This document shows, in pieces, positions 34,346 through 42,379 of a stretch of DNA of 64,000 nt. Every line of letters begins with the position of its first letter. Positions within the stretch are counted from its first letter, which is position 1. The DNA comes from JAAUTY01 sp964397305 (GTDB taxonomy: Bacteria > Cyanobacteriota > Cyanobacteriia > Cyanobacteriales > Spirulinaceae), in contig CAYNIP010000001.1 of assembly GCA_964397305.1 (NCBI GenBank), positions 211,030-275,029 on the forward strand. The letters are read 5' to 3'. The position numbers and the translations under genes are program-made. Below the pieces are notes generated by a model. It was not told the origin of the DNA, ran no database searches, and saw only the letters and a list, made by a program, of their open reading frames with translations.

Positions 34346-35098
34346 ATGGCGCAAACCGCCGCCTGGGCCGCAGAGATTACTGAGGGGCGCGGCTACGTGC
34401 TCCTTCCCGACCTCGTGAGCCCGTCGCCCTTGGCCGCCGCCCGGGCTTGCCTGCTCGAGGCCGCCGCGTGCCAGCCCAACCACCACCAGCGCCAACGCCT
34501 CTACGGCTTGATCTACCAAGATCCTCTGTTTGCGAACCTGGCGGCCCAGCCCCAAGTTTTAGCTGTGATCGAGGCTATTCTGGGCCGTGACCTAGTGCTG
34601 GGGGGCTTTTCGGCCCATGTCCTTTACCCTGGAGCTGGGCGTATGGGGATTCACGTCGATTATCCCTACTGGGCGATGCCCGATCCCTTGCCCGCGCAGC
34701 CGATTCTGGAAGTGCAGACCATCTGGCTGCTCGAGGACTTCACTGCCGAAAATGGCGCACCCTACTTCGTGCCCGGTAGCCAACGCTGGTGCTGCCGGCC
34801 GGAGCCAGAGAAATTTGCCGCCCTCGCGGAGCAGATTACCGGTTCGGCGGGTTCTGTGCTGATCTCCCACGGGCTCGCCTGGCACGATACGGGGGAGAAT
34901 CGCAGCGCTCAGCCCCGACTATCGCTGCTGGGGAACTACACCCCTAAGTTCATCCAGCCTCTGGAGGACAATGGCTACGGCTTTGAGCCCCAAGCGGCGG
35001 CGGCCTTCAGTCCGCGCCTGAAGCAGTTGCTGCGGTTTGCCCTCAAGCCGGCCCTAGAGCCGATCTACTTGATGAGTGCTCCGGGGGGGCCTAGCTGA
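34346..35098 (+). CDS. Phytanoyl-CoA dioxygenase (PhyH) family protein
   Basis: A 250-aa Fe(II)/2-oxoglutarate-dependent oxygenase. The iron facial triad is seen as His-x-Asp in GRMGIHVDYPYWAMPD and the distal His in SHGLAWHDTGENRSAQPRLS, whose Arg should bind 2-oxoglutarate. ENGAPYFVPGSQRW is the usual conserved turn. The start at ATG 34346 is supported by AGGAGGAGTCACCC. Substrates of bacterial PhyH proteins range over lipids, small metabolites and natural products, and none is suggested by the neighbours. The 3' end overlaps the convergent sbcC by 8 bp. Confidence 0.88.
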   Translation: MAQTAAWAAEITEGRGYVLLPDLVSPSPLAAARACLLEAAACQPNHHQRQRLYGLIYQDPLFANLAAQPQVLAVIEAILGRDLVLGGFSAHVLYPGAGRMGIHVDYPYWAMPDPLPAQPILEVQTIWLLEDFTAENGAPYFVPGSQRWCCRPEPEKFAALAEQITGSAGSVLISHGLAWHDTGENRSAQPRLSLLGNYTPKFIQPLEDNGYGFEPQAAAAFSPRLKQLLRFALKPALEPIYLMSAPGGPS

Positions 35099-38000
35099 CA
35101 ACGCGGAGGACGGAGCCCTGGTCGGTTTTGGAGACTTCGATGCGGGTTTGAAAGGCTTCCTTGAACTGGGGCATATGGGTCACGGTGAGGATGCAGGCAA
35201 ACTCGTCGGCGATCGCATTGATGGCGGCGATCAGGCGATCGCAGCCCTCGACATCCTGCGTGCCAAAGCCCTCGTCGATGATCAGCATTTGGAGCGAGGC
35301 CCCGGAGCGTTGGGCGAGCAAACGGGCCAGGGCCAAGCGAATGGCGAAGTTAATCCGAAAGGCTTCGCCGCCGGAATAGGTCTCGTAGGGCCGCGTCCCC
35401 CGGGCATCGGCGATCAGGATGTCCAGGGTGTCGATCATCTTGGGCTGCTTGCTTTTGGCGGCGCGCTGGGTGAGGAACTGAACGTGTAACTGGTTGCCGG
35501 TGAGGCGGGCGAGGATTTGATTTGTCTGGGCCTCCAGTTGTGGCAGGATATTCTCCAGCATCAGGGCCTGGATGCCGTTTTTCCCAAAGGCCTGGGATAG
35601 CTCCTGATAGACGCGCTGGCGGCGGCGGGCGGCCTGGGTGAGGCCTTGCAGATACTGGCACCGCTGGGTGATGGCCTCAAACTGGAGGAGCTGCTGTTGC
35701 AGGGCGCCCTGCTGGGCCAACTGTTCATGAATCGCTTGTTGGCGATCGCCCAATTGCTGCTCCAGTTGCACCACTTGGGGCTGATAGTCCGGCAGGGCGG
35801 TCAGCTTGGCCGCCAGTTCCTGGACCGTGGCCAGGGCGCGATCGCGCTCGGCCTGCCGTTGCGCTAAGGCTGCCTCTAACTCCCCCTGCCGCGCCTGCCA
35901 GGTGGGCAATTCTGCCTCGGCCTGTTGCAACTGCTGGTAGGGCAACTGCCAGGCCTGGGCCTGGCGGGCCGCCTGCTGCACCTGCTCATGGTGTTGAGGA
36001 TCGTAGCCCAGGGCCGCCCGCTGGGCCGTTAAGGTTTGAATCGCCTGGGCGAGGGGGGATTGGGCGAGGAGTTGCTGCCGTTGCTGTTCCAGGGCGGCCA
36101 GGGCTGCTTCGACCTGGGGCGCTTGGGCCGTCAGTTGCGCCTGGGAGCGCTGGGCCCGCTGCAACTCCAGGTAGTCGAACTCGGCCTTGCGGCGGCGATC
36201 GACCTCACCGCGCACCAGGCTGTGGGTCTGCTCGTCGTAGCTGAGGGCCGCCAACTGGGCCTCCAGGGCGGCCAATTCTGCCTGCACCTCAGGGGCGTAG
36301 GTCTGGGTGGCTAGGGCTTGCTCCAGGGCCTGTTGTTCGGCGTCGCACTGCTGTTGGCGGGTCTCGAGATCCGCGCAGCCCTCCAGTTGCATCTCCAGTT
36401 GACCTTGCTGCTGGCAGAGACGGTCGAAGGGGGCCAGGTCCTCCTTGATGGCTTTGTACTCCCGCCGCAGGTCTTCCAGTTCCCGCTGACAGACCGCCAG
36501 TTGACCCCGCAGGTCGAGGATGCGGTTATTCGTGTCGGCCTGCTCCGCTAGGGTTTTCTGGCGGACGTGCTCCCGGTGGTGATCGTCGAGGGGGCGATCG
36601 CAGAGGGGACAGGCGGCTCCGGGCTGCTGGAGCAGGTCGAGCTTTTGCTGGAGGGCCGCAAGCTTTTCGGTGTCATTATCTTGGTCAAGACAGAGGCGCT
36701 CACTGTGAATGCGTCGCTGGTTGCCTTTCTCATGCACACGGTCGAGATAGACCCGTTTGTGGCGCAGGGCCGTGATTTGAGCCTGGAGGGTCGCCAGCTC
36801 AGCTTGCCACTGGGGCCGCTGCGCTTGCTGGCGGCGTAAGTCCTGGGCCTGGAGCTGCAACTGCTCCCGCTTGGCCTCGAGTTGCGCTTGGGCCTGGCTC
36901 AGGGCCACCTGAAGCTGTTGGCGACGCTGCTCGAGGGGGGCGACTTGTAGTTTCAGCTTGTCCAAGGCGGCCAAGCGCTGGCGCTGCTCCTCGAGCTGGG
37001 CCATGGCCTGCCGGATCGCGGCCTCCCGGGTCAAAATGGCGGCCAGCTCCTGCTGCTGCTGGGCGATGGTCGCAAGCTGATGCTGCCGTTGCTGGAGTTG
37101 CCGCTCCAGGGTCTGAGCCTCAGCCCGCAAGTGCTCTTGTTGCTGGTGAAGCTGCTGCTCGAGGGCCCGATCTTGGCGCAACTTGACCGCCAGCTCCTCG
37201 AGCCAGGCTTGCTGCTGTTGGAAGGCCTGGTAGCCGGCAGTAATCTCCTCACGACGGGCGAGGAGTTGCTGGCAGGCGTCGATTTGCTGGTTCAGGGCTT
37301 GGCGATCGCCCTCGAGGCGCTGGCAGTCCCCGGCCAAGTTTTCTGCCTGCTGCTGCTGCACTTGCAGCATCTGCTGCCAGGATTGGCGCTCGTAGACCTT
37401 GGCCTGGAGGTGGGTGAGTTGTTCCCGTTCCTGCTGCTGTTGGTTCTGCAACTGTTGCAGCGTTTTGCCCACCTGCTGGAGCTGGGCCTGAACCGCCGCC
37501 TGTTCCTGGAGCTGGGCTTCGAGGTGCTGGCGCTCTTGGTCGATCTGCTCTTGGCGACCTTTGAATTGTTTGGCGGCGTCTTTGGCCTGGTCGGCCAGCT
37601 CTTGGTAGTGATCCAGTTTCAGCAGGGCGGCGAGGATTTCTTTGCGCTTTTGGGGCAATTGCAGCATGAACTCGTCCGCCCGGCCCTGGCGCAGGTAAGC
37701 AGAGTTCACGAAGGTATCGTAGTCGAGCCGTAGGGATTCGTTGATCTTTTGCTGGGTGGCCCGCACGCCCTTGGCCGTGAGGCTCCGGAAGTGGCCGGTG
37801 GCGGTCTCGATCTGGAACTCGAGCCGGGAACTCTTGTGGCGGCGGCGGCTACGGCTGACCCGGTAGGTTTGGCGATCGCAGGTGAAGGTGAAATGAACCT
37901 GCACTTCCTCCGCGCCAGTGCGGATGGTGTCATCGTCGGTGGTGGCGCGGCCCTTGCCCCAGAGGGCCCAGGCGATCGCTTCCAGCAGCGAGGACTTGCC

Positions 38001-38105
38001 GGCTCCATTCGAGCCACAGACACAGGCCGCCCGCAAATCCCGGAAGTCCAATTGGGCTTCGCGGTAGCTGAGAAAATTCTGAAGGCTGAGGTGCAGCGGG
38101 ATCAT
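35091..38105 (-). CDS. sbcC: Exonuclease subunit SbcC (Rad50-like ATPase)
   Basis: A 1004-aa SMC-like ATPase of the SbcCD complex, which opens hairpins and trims protein-blocked DNA ends. Walker A ACVCGSNGAGKSSLLEAIAW lies at about residues 28-47. A very long Gln-rich coiled coil is interrupted near residue 497 by the zinc hook CPLCDRPL. The C-terminal lobe has the signature ETYSGGEAFRINFAIRLALA and Walker B LQMLIIDEGFGTQD. Coiled coils are unusually glutamine-rich (many runs of QQQ). The nuclease partner sbcD is not in the window. The start ATG at 38103-38105 has no strong Shine-Dalgarno. Confidence 0.95.
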   Translation of the reverse strand: MIPLHLSLQNFLSYREAQLDFRDLRAACVCGSNGAGKSSLLEAIAWALWGKGRATTDDDTIRTGAEEVQVHFTFTCDRQTYRVSRSRRRHKSSRLEFQIETATGHFRSLTAKGVRATQQKINESLRLDYDTFVNSAYLRQGRADEFMLQLPQKRKEILAALLKLDHYQELADQAKDAAKQFKGRQEQIDQERQHLEAQLQEQAAVQAQLQQVGKTLQQLQNQQQQEREQLTHLQAKVYERQSWQQMLQVQQQQAENLAGDCQRLEGDRQALNQQIDACQQLLARREEITAGYQAFQQQQAWLEELAVKLRQDRALEQQLHQQQEHLRAEAQTLERQLQQRQHQLATIAQQQQELAAILTREAAIRQAMAQLEEQRQRLAALDKLKLQVAPLEQRRQQLQVALSQAQAQLEAKREQLQLQAQDLRRQQAQRPQWQAELATLQAQITALRHKRVYLDRVHEKGNQRRIHSERLCLDQDNDTEKLAALQQKLDLLQQPGAACPLCDRPLDDHHREHVRQKTLAEQADTNNRILDLRGQLAVCQRELEDLRREYKAIKEDLAPFDRLCQQQGQLEMQLEGCADLETRQQQCDAEQQALEQALATQTYAPEVQAELAALEAQLAALSYDEQTHSLVRGEVDRRRKAEFDYLELQRAQRSQAQLTAQAPQVEAALAALEQQRQQLLAQSPLAQAIQTLTAQRAALGYDPQHHEQVQQAARQAQAWQLPYQQLQQAEAELPTWQARQGELEAALAQRQAERDRALATVQELAAKLTALPDYQPQVVQLEQQLGDRQQAIHEQLAQQGALQQQLLQFEAITQRCQYLQGLTQAARRRQRVYQELSQAFGKNGIQALMLENILPQLEAQTNQILARLTGNQLHVQFLTQRAAKSKQPKMIDTLDILIADARGTRPYETYSGGEAFRINFAIRLALARLLAQRSGASLQMLIIDEGFGTQDVEGCDRLIAAINAIADEFACILTVTHMPQFKEAFQTRIEVSKTDQGSVLRVVS

Positions 38106-38137
38106 AGGGAATGACAGAAACCCATCACGGCGGCAGA

Positions 38138-38986
38138 CTATTCCTCCGCCGTATCTTTGCTCCCGGCATTGGGCATCACCGCCCCGCGCAGGTCAGCATT
38201 ACGGAAATTGGCTTCATTGAGGTTGGCGTCGATCAACACGGCATCCACCAGCTTCGCCCCCGTGAGGTTCGACCAACAGAGCTGTGCCCGGTAGAGCTTG
38301 GCCTCGGAGAGGTCAGCGCCCCGGAGGGTCGTCCAGGTGACATGGGCCGCCCGCAGGTTGGCTCCCCGGAGCTTGATGTTGGCCAAGTTGGCACTACTCA
38401 GCTTAGCGCGGCTGAGGTCGGCATTGGTTGCATCCACATTGGTCGCGTTGACGCCATTGAGCACGGCATCGGACAAGTTGGCGTTTTGCAGGCTCGCGCC
38501 CATGAGAATCGCATAAGTCAGGTTTGCTCCCTGGAGATCGGCATCGTCGAGCACCGCGTTCATCAGCTTGCTGCGGCCCAGGTTACACTCCACCAGCTTG
38601 GCGCGACTGAGATCCGTATCCCGGAGATCCGCCTCGCTGAGGACGGCATAGCTCAGGTCCGCGGCCTTGAGCACCGCGCCTTTGAGGTTGGCAGCTCGGA
38701 GGCTGGCGTTGCAGAGGATCGCCCCGGTCAAGTTGGAGCCGCTGAGGTTGCTGCCGATCAGGTTGGCCTCGGTCAGGTTGGCTTCCAGGTGAGAATCCCC
38801 GAGGTTGCACTCGCGCAAGTTGGTGCGCGTCAGGTTCGCCCCAATCAGGTTCGCCCCGGTGAGGTCCGCCTCGCGCAGGTTGGCCCCACTGAGATTCACG
38901 CCGCCGAGGAAAGCACTTGGCAGACTGACACCACGAAAATCTCGCTCGCCCTTGGTATACCGCTGTAGGAGTTCCCCAGCTTCCAT
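38138..38986 (-). CDS. Pentapeptide-repeat protein
   Basis: A 282-aa protein made of tandem A(D/N)LXX pentapeptides from about residue 25 to the end, after the short leader MEAGELLQRYTKGERDFRGV, which is common at the N-terminus of cyanobacterial members. About 45 repeats should form a right-handed quadrilateral beta-helix of roughly eleven turns. No signal peptide or membrane segment is evident, so it is probably cytosolic; family functions are mostly unknown. ATG 38986 is preferred over a TTG at 39007. It is divergent from ilvD and 32 bp from the sbcC start. Confidence 0.9.
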   Translation of the reverse strand: MEAGELLQRYTKGERDFRGVSLPSAFLGGVNLSGANLREADLTGANLIGANLTRTNLRECNLGDSHLEANLTEANLIGSNLSGSNLTGAILCNASLRAANLKGAVLKAADLSYAVLSEADLRDTDLSRAKLVECNLGRSKLMNAVLDDADLQGANLTYAILMGASLQNANLSDAVLNGVNATNVDATNADLSRAKLSSANLANIKLRGANLRAAHVTWTTLRGADLSEAKLYRAQLCWSNLTGAKLVDAVLIDANLNEANFRNADLRGAVMPNAGSKDTAEE

Positions 38987-39462
38987 CGTCAATCGCCCCT
39001 TGCTCAATACACAATCTTAAAAAACACTATGGCAAACTTCTGCGGTTAGCCGGGCTATGGCCCCAATTTTATCCGGTTGCGGAAAAATGATAGTGTGGCG
39101 ATCGCCCGCTGAGCCGCCGCGCCCCCCGGCCCACAGACGCCCTGGGGTGGGGCTGGGCCCGCCTGCCGAGGCAATCTTGGTGGCCTCGAATTGCTTCTGT
39201 AGCAACACTCTACCCACGGCGCAAGCTGGGTTTAGCGGATTCATGTCTTAACTTACTCTGAAATCCTGACTGTTTTGGGAACTGCGGCTAATTTCTTCAA
39301 GAGAAGTTTAAGAACGGCCCCCAATTTGTAAAGTTAAGCACCTGGGGTCGATTGTTAAATTTACTGAAGGGGAGACGCAGCGGGCGATCGCCCCCCCAAC
39401 TCCCGGGGGACAATGAAGGATGCTGCCAAGCGCAGAGCCGTATTGAAGGAGAAGGCAGGTTT
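38987..39462. other. Divergent intergenic region before ilvD
   Basis: No supported gene or RNA. AT-rich blocks at 39240-39360 (for example TTTCTTCAAGAGAAGTTTAA, partly palindromic) probably hold the ilvD promoter and any operator; I cannot assign a regulator. Confidence 0.4.
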
Positions 39463-41148
39463 ATGCCGGAAAACCGCAGAAGTCAAGCGATCGTCGCGGG
39501 GGTGCAGCGCGCCCCCAACCGCGCTATGTTACGCGCCGTGGGCTTTGGAGATGACGATTTCACCAAGCCAATCATCGGCATCGCCAATGGCTACAGCAAT
39601 CTCACCCCCTGCAATGTAGGCCTGGGGGAGTTAGCCGAGGCCGCCCAAGGAGCCCTGAGCGCCGCCGGCGCGATGCCGCAGGTTTTTGGAACCATCACCA
39701 TTTCTGATGGCATCTCCATGGGCACGGAGGGCATGAAGTACTCCCTGGTGTCCCGAGAGGTGATCGCCGATGCCATTGAAACCGTGTGCAATGGCCAGAG
39801 CATGGACGGTCTCCTGGCGATTGGGGGCTGCGATAAAAATATGCCCGGGGCGGCGATCGCGATCGCCCGTCTCAACATCCCCGCCATCTTCGTCTACGGC
39901 GGCACGATCAAGCCCGGCCACTACAACGGGCAAGATTTAACCGTCGTCAGTGCCTTTGAAGCCGTCGGCGAGTACAGTGCCGGCAAGATCGATGCAGCGA
40001 CGCTCTTGGGCATCGAGCGCCACGCTTGCCCCGGGGCCGGCTCCTGCGGCGGTATGTTTACCGCCAATACGATGTCCTCGGCCTTTGAGGTCATGGGCCT
40101 GAGCCTGCCCTACTCGTCCACGATGGCGGCGGAGGATGCGGAGAAGGCGGCCAGCACGGCGGAATCGGCCCGGGTGCTGGTTCGGGCTATTGAACGGCAG
40201 CTCTTGCCAGAACAGTTGTTGACACGCCAAGCGTTTGAAAATGCCATTTCGGTCATCATGGCTGTGGGGGGCTCGACCAATTCCGTGCTGCACTTGTTGG
40301 CGATCGCCCGCACCATCGGCGTCGATCTGACCCTGGAAGACTTTGAGACCATCCGCGCCCGCGTCCCCGTCCTCTGCGACCTCAAGCCCAGCGGCCGCTT
40401 CGTCACCGTCGATCTCCACCGGGCCGGCGGCATTCCCCAGGTGATGAAAATGCTCCTGGCCCACGACCTGCTCCACGGCGACGCCCTCAGCATCACCGGC
40501 CAGACCCTCGCCGAGATCCTCGCCGAGGTTCCCGAGACTCCCCCCAGCCACCAAGCCGTCATCCGCCCCTGGGAGAACCCCGTCTATCGCAGCGGCCACC
40601 TCGCCATTCTGCGCGGCAACCTCGCCCCCCATGGCGCTGTCGCCAAGATCAGCGGCATCAAGCAGCCCAGCATCACGGGCCCAGCCCGCGTGTTTGAGTC
40701 CGAAGAAGACTGCTTAGCGGCAATCCTGGCGGGCAAAATCCAGGCCGGCGATGTGATCATCGTCCGCTACGAGGGCCCGAAGGGAGGGCCGGGAATGCGG
40801 GAGATGCTCGCCCCCACCTCGGCGATCGTCGGCGCAGGCCTCGGAGATGCCGTCGGCCTCATCACCGACGGCCGCTTCTCCGGGGGAACCTATGGCCTGG
40901 TCGTCGGCCACGTCGCCCCCGAAGCCGCAGTGGGCGGCCCCCTGGCCCTGCTCCAAGAAGGCGACATCGTGACCATCGACGCTCACCAACGCCTCCTAGA
41001 GGTCAAGCTCTCGGAGGAGGAGCTGGCCCAGCGCCGCGCCCAGTGGCAGCCGCCCCAGCCCCGCTACCGCACGGGCGTGCTAGCCAAGTACGCCAAGCTG
41101 GTCTCCTCCAGTCACCTCGGCGCGGTCACGGATCTGGCGTTGTTTTAA
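39463..41148 (+). CDS. ilvD: Dihydroxy-acid dehydratase
   Basis: A 561-aa iron-sulfur dehydratase making the 2-oxo acids of valine, leucine and isoleucine. Cluster cysteines are visible in GLLAIGGCDKNMPGAAIAIA and RHACPGAGSCGGMFTANTMS, with an earlier one in YSNLTPCNVGLGELAEAAQG. Further conserved blocks are IMAVGGSTNSVLHLLAIART, GPKGGPGMREMLAPTSAIVG and ITDGRFSGGTYGLVVGHVAP. ATG 39463 is preceded by AAGGAGAAGGCAGG; an upstream in-frame start at 39352 would add 37 non-conserved residues. The gene is monocistronic. Confidence 0.97.
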   Translation: MPENRRSQAIVAGVQRAPNRAMLRAVGFGDDDFTKPIIGIANGYSNLTPCNVGLGELAEAAQGALSAAGAMPQVFGTITISDGISMGTEGMKYSLVSREVIADAIETVCNGQSMDGLLAIGGCDKNMPGAAIAIARLNIPAIFVYGGTIKPGHYNGQDLTVVSAFEAVGEYSAGKIDAATLLGIERHACPGAGSCGGMFTANTMSSAFEVMGLSLPYSSTMAAEDAEKAASTAESARVLVRAIERQLLPEQLLTRQAFENAISVIMAVGGSTNSVLHLLAIARTIGVDLTLEDFETIRARVPVLCDLKPSGRFVTVDLHRAGGIPQVMKMLLAHDLLHGDALSITGQTLAEILAEVPETPPSHQAVIRPWENPVYRSGHLAILRGNLAPHGAVAKISGIKQPSITGPARVFESEEDCLAAILAGKIQAGDVIIVRYEGPKGGPGMREMLAPTSAIVGAGLGDAVGLITDGRFSGGTYGLVVGHVAPEAAVGGPLALLQEGDIVTIDAHQRLLEVKLSEEELAQRRAQWQPPQPRYRTGVLAKYAKLVSSSHLGAVTDLALF

Positions 41149-41259
41149 GCGCGGGAGCAGGGCAAGCCTAGGCTGCTGGTTGACTCGGCGGCCTAGGTTT
41201 TCTCTGGCTTCTAATCCCGGCTGGCATCTACCCTTAGCGTTACTGCGAGCAACGACGAG

Positions 41260-42042
41260 ATGAAAGCCTTCCTCAAAAAAATTTATCATCGCCTCATCGC
41301 TCCAGCGCTGCGTCGGCTCAGTGGTCTTGGTCGGCGCTCCAGGCCAACCCATCCCGAACCGCTGATGTATCGCGTCGAACTCTTCCAGGAGTTGCTGACT
41401 CTGGCGGGGAGAGACTATTTCCACCGTGAGCGCATCCTTGAGATTGGCCCTAAAGATGGTTTGGATAGCAGGCGGCTCGCAGCGCTCAAGCCCCAGGAGT
41501 TGGTCATGATTGACTTACCAGAAAAGCGATCCGGCAATGAGGCCTGGCTTCAGGAGATTACTTGCCCCCATCAGTACATTGAAGCCAATTTCATGTATAT
41601 GCCGAACCAAGCTTATGAGGCGCTCGGCACGTTTCGGCTGATCTGGTGTACTGGGGTTTTGTATCACAATGCAGAGCAGCTCCGAATGCTCCGTAAACTC
41701 TATCAACTCCTTGACCCTGGTGGCTATCTGGTTCTAGAGAGCGCTACCCTCAGGCTCACGAAGTCCCTGCGACAGGGAGCTTACGTTGAGATTCACTATC
41801 CAGAAACCTATCGTGATACGGGGACAATCACGCACTTACCAACGGTCAACGCTATTAAAGCTTGGCTAAGAATGGTCGGATTTCAAACTACTTATGACTC
41901 AAATTGTTACAGGGCCTACAATCGAGAGGTCATCGGTCAGCGGTATGCTTGCATAAGCCAGAAAACCAGTGAGGATGATGCAGATGCCTATTACCAAAAG
42001 TCTGGTCTCAATCCCAAGTATCGCTTTGGCGATAGCACTTAG
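41260..42042 (+). CDS. Class I SAM-dependent methyltransferase, 260 aa, low GC
   Basis: A methyltransferase-fold protein with a basic N-terminal helix (MKAFLKKIYHRLIAPALRRL) that may bind membrane. Motif I is ILEIGPKDGLDSRRLAAL, then LVMIDLPEKR; LIWCTGVLYHNAEQLRMLRK and LLDPGGYLVLESATLRL follow. The family branch resembles those acting on glycans or tRNA wobble uridine (DUF1698-like), but the substrate is unknown. GC content is visibly below its neighbours and there is no GCGATCGC in it, suggesting recent acquisition. The gene is flanked by ilvD and a non-coding repeat region and has no functional neighbours. Confidence 0.82.
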   Translation: MKAFLKKIYHRLIAPALRRLSGLGRRSRPTHPEPLMYRVELFQELLTLAGRDYFHRERILEIGPKDGLDSRRLAALKPQELVMIDLPEKRSGNEAWLQEITCPHQYIEANFMYMPNQAYEALGTFRLIWCTGVLYHNAEQLRMLRKLYQLLDPGGYLVLESATLRLTKSLRQGAYVEIHYPETYRDTGTITHLPTVNAIKAWLRMVGFQTTYDSNCYRAYNREVIGQRYACISQKTSEDDADAYYQKSGLNPKYRFGDST

Positions 42043-42134
42043 CGGTGATTTTTTCTGGGGTATCTAGCTTTGGCCGCTCGGCTCTCCAGGATTCACCATG
42101 ATGTCGTGCAGCGAAGCACCCCTTGCCTCGATCC

Positions 42135-42183
42135 GGGTCTGGAGACCAAACCCTCAGCAGCTCTGGGCTTGGAGACCAAGCCC
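42135..42183 (+). repeat. Two direct copies of a GGAGACC hairpin motif
   Basis: GGGTCTGGAGACCAAACCC (42135-42153) and GGGCTTGGAGACCAAGCCC (42165-42183) are each near-perfect or perfect palindromes around the AGA loop. They lie in the 42043-42379 gap, which shows no gene; the remaining sequence is GC-rich with no other feature I can support. Confidence 0.8.
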
Positions 42184-42379
42184 CTACATGATTGGGGACG
42201 CTGGCGCGATCGCTCGGTCATTTCCACCCTAGATCCTGGAGAACTGGCCGCTCTGCATTCCTGCGGCCTCGGCCACGCCAACCCCCTCAACTTCTCGCTT
42301 GGGGGGCTGCCGCAACGCCAAAGTGGGCTGCCCCCTGCGGGGATGTCGGCCCTGGGGAAGGGGCCTGAGTCGGGGCTGG

